Shown here: positions 5,148 through 6,378 of the stretch, piece by piece
How positions within the stretch are numbered: position 1 is the first letter of the stretch
Layout: each line of letters opens with the position of its first letter
NCBI GenBank assembly: GCA_023386835.1
Contig: JAEWIY010000045.1
Span: 1-6,378, forward strand
Source of the DNA: Verrucomicrobiota bacterium
GTDB taxonomy: Bacteria > Verrucomicrobiota > Verrucomicrobiia > Opitutales > Opitutaceae
Reading direction: 5' to 3'
DNA length: 6,378 bases
Translations under genes and position numbers: made by a program
Notes under the pieces: model-generated
Databases searched by the model: none
The model's input: only the letters and a program-made list of their open reading frames with translations
What the model was told of the DNA's origin: nothing

Positions 5148-6245
5148 TCAGGGCGCGGCAGCGTGGGCTGGGACCGGGTTGGTCGGCAGTCGCGAGGCGA
5201 TCAGTCGCAGCACGAGCCGCGACCGATCGTCGTCGACCGGCTTCACCGCCATGGCCACGATTCCGGCCGAGGTGACATACGGCGGGCGGGGAGCCACGAC
5301 CGCCATGGAACAGACCAGCCGTGGGCGTTCGTCGAGTTCCAGCACGAACGGGAAACCGCGGACAGTGGTTTGGCCAAACCCCCAGGACTCAAGGTCGATC
5401 ACGTCGCGCGAAGACAACAGATGCAACCCGATCCGCGGCATCCGGCCCTTGAGCACGAGTGCCCAGACGTTCAGATCCAGCAAATCGCGCAGCACGTCAC
5501 GCACCTCGGGGGTCTGGGCCGCGATCGTGAAGAACTGCATCAACGCCGGGGTTGAACCCACCAGCGTACGTTCGTCCTCCTCCGTCAGCTCGAAGCCCTC
5601 GAGTTGCGCCCGGGTCGCCGCCACCACTTCGTCCGCAAATGGCCGGTTGCTCCAACTGAGCCCAAGCGGTCGTTGCAACCTTCCGCCATACTCGGCCAAC
5701 CGCCAGTTCACGACGGATGCACGATCCAGCCCGAGGCTGAGATGCTCGGCCGGAACCAACGCACCGGACCAGACGGCTTTGACGGTGCCTTGGCGCTGTG
5801 GAGTCGGTCCAACGGTGACCGGACCCAGAACTTGGATCGCGATCGGCGTCTTCGTGCCGGCGAACTCAATCGCGCTGCCGGTGTTGGTGTAGAAACGCTG
5901 CTGCTCCGGTTTGAGTTTTCGCTCCTTGGGGGAGGGCTCGCGCGCCACCAACCGCACCAGCCATTGCCGCGTCCGCTTTTCGTCTCCGTGGACAATCAAG
6001 GCGACCACCTCGCTGTCGGGTGGCACACCGTCCTGCTCGCTCGCCGTGACCAACCCGGAGGTCGCTACACCCAGCTTTTCGGCCTGCTCGATCAACGCGG
6101 GTGCAGGTTCAAACCATTCCAACACCGGTAGGGGGTTGGCAGGATTGGCCGCCGCGAACCCGAGTCCCCACCCCAGCGCGATCAACCCAAGGAGCCCCTC
6201 TCGTCCGCGCGTGCCGAGCCAGGAAGCCTCCGAAGGCGAATTCAC
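5148..6245 (-). CDS. Exported protein of unknown function (365 residues)
   Basis: The frame opens with GTG and is bounded by a TGA two codons upstream, so there is no longer start. Residues 1-17 contain Arg13 and Arg15, followed by a hydrophobic core at about 18-31 and AAA at 31-33, a plausible signal peptide cleaved near Asn34. Mature landmarks: a charged segment EPSPKERKLKPEQQ (103-116), strand-rich IAIQVLGPVTVGP (135-147), an acidic helix LEGFELTEEDERTLVG (215-230) and ALMQFFTIAAQTPEVRDVLRDL (234-255). The C-terminal beta-rich part includes CSMAVVAPRPPYVTSAGIVAMAV (312-334) and LVLRLIASRL (344-353). No catalytic motif or membrane helix is seen beyond the signal peptide. No Shine-Dalgarno precedes the GTG. 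It is followed at 78 bases by another exported unknown. The family is not one I can name; a periplasmic structural or binding role is only a guess. Confidence 0.82.
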   Translation of the reverse strand: MNSPSEASWLGTRGREGLLGLIALGWGLGFAAANPANPLPVLEWFEPAPALIEQAEKLGVATSGLVTASEQDGVPPDSEVVALIVHGDEKRTRQWLVRLVAREPSPKERKLKPEQQRFYTNTGSAIEFAGTKTPIAIQVLGPVTVGPTPQRQGTVKAVWSGALVPAEHLSLGLDRASVVNWRLAEYGGRLQRPLGLSWSNRPFADEVVAATRAQLEGFELTEEDERTLVGSTPALMQFFTIAAQTPEVRDVLRDLLDLNVWALVLKGRMPRIGLHLLSSRDVIDLESWGFGQTTVRGFPFVLELDERPRLVCSMAVVAPRPPYVTSAGIVAMAVKPVDDDRSRLVLRLIASRLPTNPVPAHAAAP

Positions 6246-6378
6246 CGGTCAAGCTGGGCAGACACCGGCCCACAAGTCGATCCCGATGCGGCACTCACTC
6301 CCCGGTGCGCACTCGCGGATTTGTGAAGGTGCACTCCGTCGCCTGACGACAAGACGAACGGGCGCGGCGGGGTGAACC
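6246..6378. other. Upstream region of the GTG-started exported-protein gene
   Basis: This edge region should hold the promoter of the minus-strand gene starting at 6245. On the minus strand the best -35-like hexamer is TTGTCG (about 6346-6351 on the plus strand), but no acceptable -10 lies 16-18 bases further on. A tiny stem GTCG/CGAC is present at about 6338-6350. No coding frame here carries recognisable protein signal. Confidence 0.3.

Noticed and set aside
4575..5555. Plus-strand frame of 326 codons across the two exported-protein genes
   Set aside because: Arg/His/Gln-rich and without motifs; the minus-strand alternatives have signal peptides and natural-looking protein composition.
15..6378. 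Defence island, toxin-antitoxin system, CRISPR array or mobile element
   Set aside because: No repeats with spacers, transposase or integrase motifs, tRNA or attachment-site duplication were seen. The nuclease alone is not evidence for a defence system.

Overview
The window is a GC-rich stretch of bacterial chromosome holding six well-supported protein genes and one probable very small gene. High GC, several secreted proteins of unknown function, weak or missing Shine-Dalgarno sequences on several genes, and an exported family 29 alpha-L-fucosidase suggest a Verrucomicrobia-type organism, perhaps Opitutaceae. This placement is inference: no rRNA or marker gene is present.

Layout. At the left, a minus-strand gene (16-972) encodes a membrane-anchored DNA/RNA non-specific endonuclease with an intact DRGH site. 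A 213-base divergent gap separates it from a plus-strand gene (1186-1665) for a one-helix membrane protein of unknown function. That gap carries a good promoter candidate overlapped by a perfect 14-base palindrome. Next come a GC hairpin, a stretch resembling a degenerate 9-base-period repeat, and a 44-codon lysine-rich gene (1844-1978). A secreted protein of unknown function follows on the minus strand (2087-2866); its start is best placed at a GTG with a strong Shine-Dalgarno sequence.

The centre is the plus-strand fucosidase gene (3048-4538), divergent from the secreted-protein gene. It has a signal peptide, the GH29 motifs and a C-terminal beta domain. Its start codon lies in a triplicated CCCCAT hexamer with no Shine-Dalgarno sequence. 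A structured 78-base gap separates it from two minus-strand genes, 6245-5148 and then 5069-4617. They probably form a transcription unit and encode two exported proteins I do not recognise.

How the genes relate. Five of the seven products are predicted to be exported or to face the periplasm, so the region is rich in envelope functions, but no pathway links them. The fucosidase would release terminal fucose from glycans outside the cytoplasm, and the nuclease would degrade nucleic acid there. I see no mobile element, tRNA, rRNA, CRISPR array or defence cluster. The closest to new biology are the uncharacterised exported pair, the nuclease/membrane-protein divergon with its palindromic control region, and the 44-residue basic protein.
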